Shown piece after piece: positions 62,655-64,000 of a stretch of 64,000 nt of DNA. Below the pieces are notes generated by a model that was not told the DNA's origin, searched no databases, and saw only the letters and a program-made list of their open reading frames with translations. Numbering within the stretch: position 1 is the first letter of the stretch; every line of letters starts with the position of its first letter. Both the position numbers and the translations under genes were made by a program. The stretch comes from Chitinophagaceae bacterium (GTDB lineage: Bacteria; Bacteroidota; Bacteroidia; Chitinophagales; Chitinophagaceae), in contig JADJVB010000013.1 in the NCBI GenBank assembly GCA_016710745.1, positions 496,001-560,000 of the forward strand, in the 5' to 3' direction.

Positions 62655-64000
62655 ATGAAAAAATTAATTACCCTTTTATTCACCACGGCCCTGATGCTGT
62701 TTTCTGTACTTGTACAGGCACAGGATATTCAAAAAGGCAATCCGGGCATGTGGCCGGCGTTTGTAAAATACGGTGCAACGGCACCGGCATTTAGCAAAAC
62801 GAGTATAACAATGATTGATGCCAACGGCAAAACAGCCAGCCTGTTGAACGGTATTGTAAAAAATGTTGAGAAAGATGCGATAGGAGTGGATCATTACCGG
62901 TACCAACAAACTTATAATGGCATGGCTATAGAAAATGCAGATATGCTGGTACATGTTGCCAATGGAAAAATAAAAAGCCAGAACGGGAAATGGGTTAAAG
63001 ATTTTCCGGCCGGTTTGCCATCAAGTGCAGCGATCAATGAAACAGGAGCCTTAAACAAAGCCTTACAGGATATCGGTGCAAAAAAATACAAATGGCAGAT
63101 ACCAGCCGAAGAGGCTTTTATAAAAAGAGAACAAAATGATGCCCGGGCAACATTTTATCCAAAAGCAACGCTGGTGTATTACAGCGGTGAACGTGATGTA
63201 ATTCCATCAGCTCTTAGATTGGCTTATAAATTTGATATTTATGCCCAGGATCCGGTAAGCCGTCAACTGGTTTTTGTTGATGCCGTTAATGGAAAGATCT
63301 TAGGAAAACGTGAATTGATACACGAAGCAAACAGAAATGCAACAGCTTATACTGCCTATAGCGGTATTCAAACCATTGTTACAGATCGGGTAAACAGCAC
63401 ACTTTACCGGCTGAGGGAAACCGGCAGGGGAAACGGAATAAACACCTACAACCTGCAGAAGGGAACCAATTATGGAGCGGCGGTAGACTTTACCGACAAC
63501 AATACTACCTGGAACAATGTAAATGCAAACCAGGATGAATATGCAACCGATGCACATTGGGCCACCGAAAAAACCTACGATTATTTCTTTCAGAAATACG
63601 GCCGCAACAGTATTGATAATAACGGCATGGCGTTAAACAGCTACCTGCACTACAGCAGCAATTATTTTAATGCTTTTTGGGATGGCAGCCGCATGACCTA
63701 TGGAGACGGTGATGCAGCTCACGGTAATAAACCCCTGACAGCGCTCGATGTTTGCGGGCATGAAATTACCCATGGGATTACGGAAAGAACTTCTGCCCTG
63801 GTTTATTCATACGAAAGCGGCGCCATGAATGAAGGCTTTAGTGATATTTTTGGTACGTCCATCGAAGCGTTTGCCCGTCCGGGTAATACCGACTGGCTGA
63901 TTGGTGGAGATTTTTTCACCATCCGCAACATGAGTAATCCTAACGCATTTAGTCACCCGGATACCTATCAGGGTACCTATTGGTACACCGGTTCCGGCGA
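62655..64000 (+). CDS. M4-family metallopeptidase (thermolysin-like), cut by window end
   Basis: The open frame from the ATG at 62655 reaches the end of the window (448 codons). A signal peptide (MKKLITLLFTTALMLFSVLVQAQ) is followed by an FTP-like pro-domain (about 30-230). The catalytic domain has HEITH at about 369-373 and the third zinc ligand in GAMNEGFSDIFG at about 393, exactly 24 residues after the first His as in thermolysin. It would cleave proteins outside the cell. It was not seen as a closed frame because its stop lies beyond the window. Confidence 0.93.
   Translation, partial: MKKLITLLFTTALMLFSVLVQAQDIQKGNPGMWPAFVKYGATAPAFSKTSITMIDANGKTASLLNGIVKNVEKDAIGVDHYRYQQTYNGMAIENADMLVHVANGKIKSQNGKWVKDFPAGLPSSAAINETGALNKALQDIGAKKYKWQIPAEEAFIKREQNDARATFYPKATLVYYSGERDVIPSALRLAYKFDIYAQDPVSRQLVFVDAVNGKILGKRELIHEANRNATAYTAYSGIQTIVTDRVNSTLYRLRETGRGNGINTYNLQKGTNYGAAVDFTDNNTTWNNVNANQDEYATDAHWATEKTYDYFFQKYGRNSIDNNGMALNSYLHYSSNYFNAFWDGSRMTYGDGDAAHGNKPLTALDVCGHEITHGITERTSALVYSYESGAMNEGFSDIFGTSIEAFARPGNTDWLIGGDFFTIRNMSNPNAFSHPDTYQGTYWYTGSG

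Noticed and set aside
1..64000. CRISPR arrays, tRNA or rRNA genes, insertion sequences, integrases
   Set aside because: No regular direct repeats with spacers, no cloverleaf-like sequences in the gaps examined, and no transposase- or integrase-like protein among the reading frames.

Overview
The window looks like chromosomal DNA of a Bacteroidota member, most likely Chitinophagaceae-like. This rests on TAnnTTTG-type -7 boxes upstream of several genes, scarce ribosome binding sites, a SusC-like/CarboxypepD-reg outer-membrane protein, a type IX secretion C-terminal domain on a secreted subtilase, a long SecA, ECF sigma plus anti-sigma-like plus auto-adhesin-like modules, and small GC-rich palindromic elements between genes. 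No tRNA, rRNA, CRISPR array, integrase or transposase was found. The assignment to family is inference.

Layout. 0-4.8 kb: prmC (cut by the window edge), a damaged ribD, and small housekeeping or unknown genes. 4.9-7.1 kb: gcdH-hbd, the glutaryl-CoA to acetoacetyl-CoA steps. 7.5-9.6 kb: an ECF sigma operon. 9.7-11.6 kb: an XRE regulator with a membrane partner, a GDSL hydrolase and a membrane protein. 11.6-13.1 kb: pyrF and a PaiB-like FMN-binding protein. 13.2-19.6 kb: a kynurenine catabolic cluster (kmo, kynU, 2-aminomuconate deaminase-like RidA protein, aminomuconic semialdehyde dehydrogenase, and divergently 3-hydroxyanthranilate dioxygenase and ACMSD). 19.6-26.8 kb: glycerophosphodiesterase, scpB, a lone atpG, a large outer-membrane barrel protein and two envelope proteins. 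27-30.4 kb: secA. 30.6-35 kb: a deoxynucleoside catabolic operon (nucleoside phosphorylase, deoC, aldehyde dehydrogenase and a second, truncated aldehyde-dehydrogenase-like gene) that resembles a split ALDH16. 35-39.5 kb: two secreted amidohydrolase-family proteins. 39.6-46.4 kb: a divergent second DeoC-like gene, a SPOR-like protein, a frameshifted M20 hydrolase, a beta-CASP nuclease and an AsmA-like protein. 46.4-50.2 kb: ornithine-racemase-like enzyme, alanine racemase (frameshifted), M20 hydrolase and GNAT acetyltransferase. 50.5-57.3 kb: a hydroxyproline catabolic set (epimerase, FAD dehydrogenase, pyrroline-hydroxycarboxylate deaminase, ketoglutaric semialdehyde dehydrogenase) interrupted by a lipoprotein and a sterol-desaturase-family gene. 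57.4-64 kb: a secreted YD-repeat-like protein, a T9SS subtilase and an M4 metalloprotease cut by the window end.

How it fits together. The window is rich in amino-acid and nucleoside catabolism: tryptophan/kynurenine, glutaryl-CoA, deoxyribose, hydroxyproline and D-amino acids, next to secreted proteases and peptide hydrolases. This suits an organism living on protein-rich debris.

Data quality. Three genes (ALDH-like, M20 hydrolase, alanine racemase) are each broken by a one-base change in a homopolymer run, which is more typical of sequencing error than of real gene decay. ribD is different: it lacks a block of roughly 90 codons. Palindromic elements lie against, and in some cases inside, the ends of coding regions.
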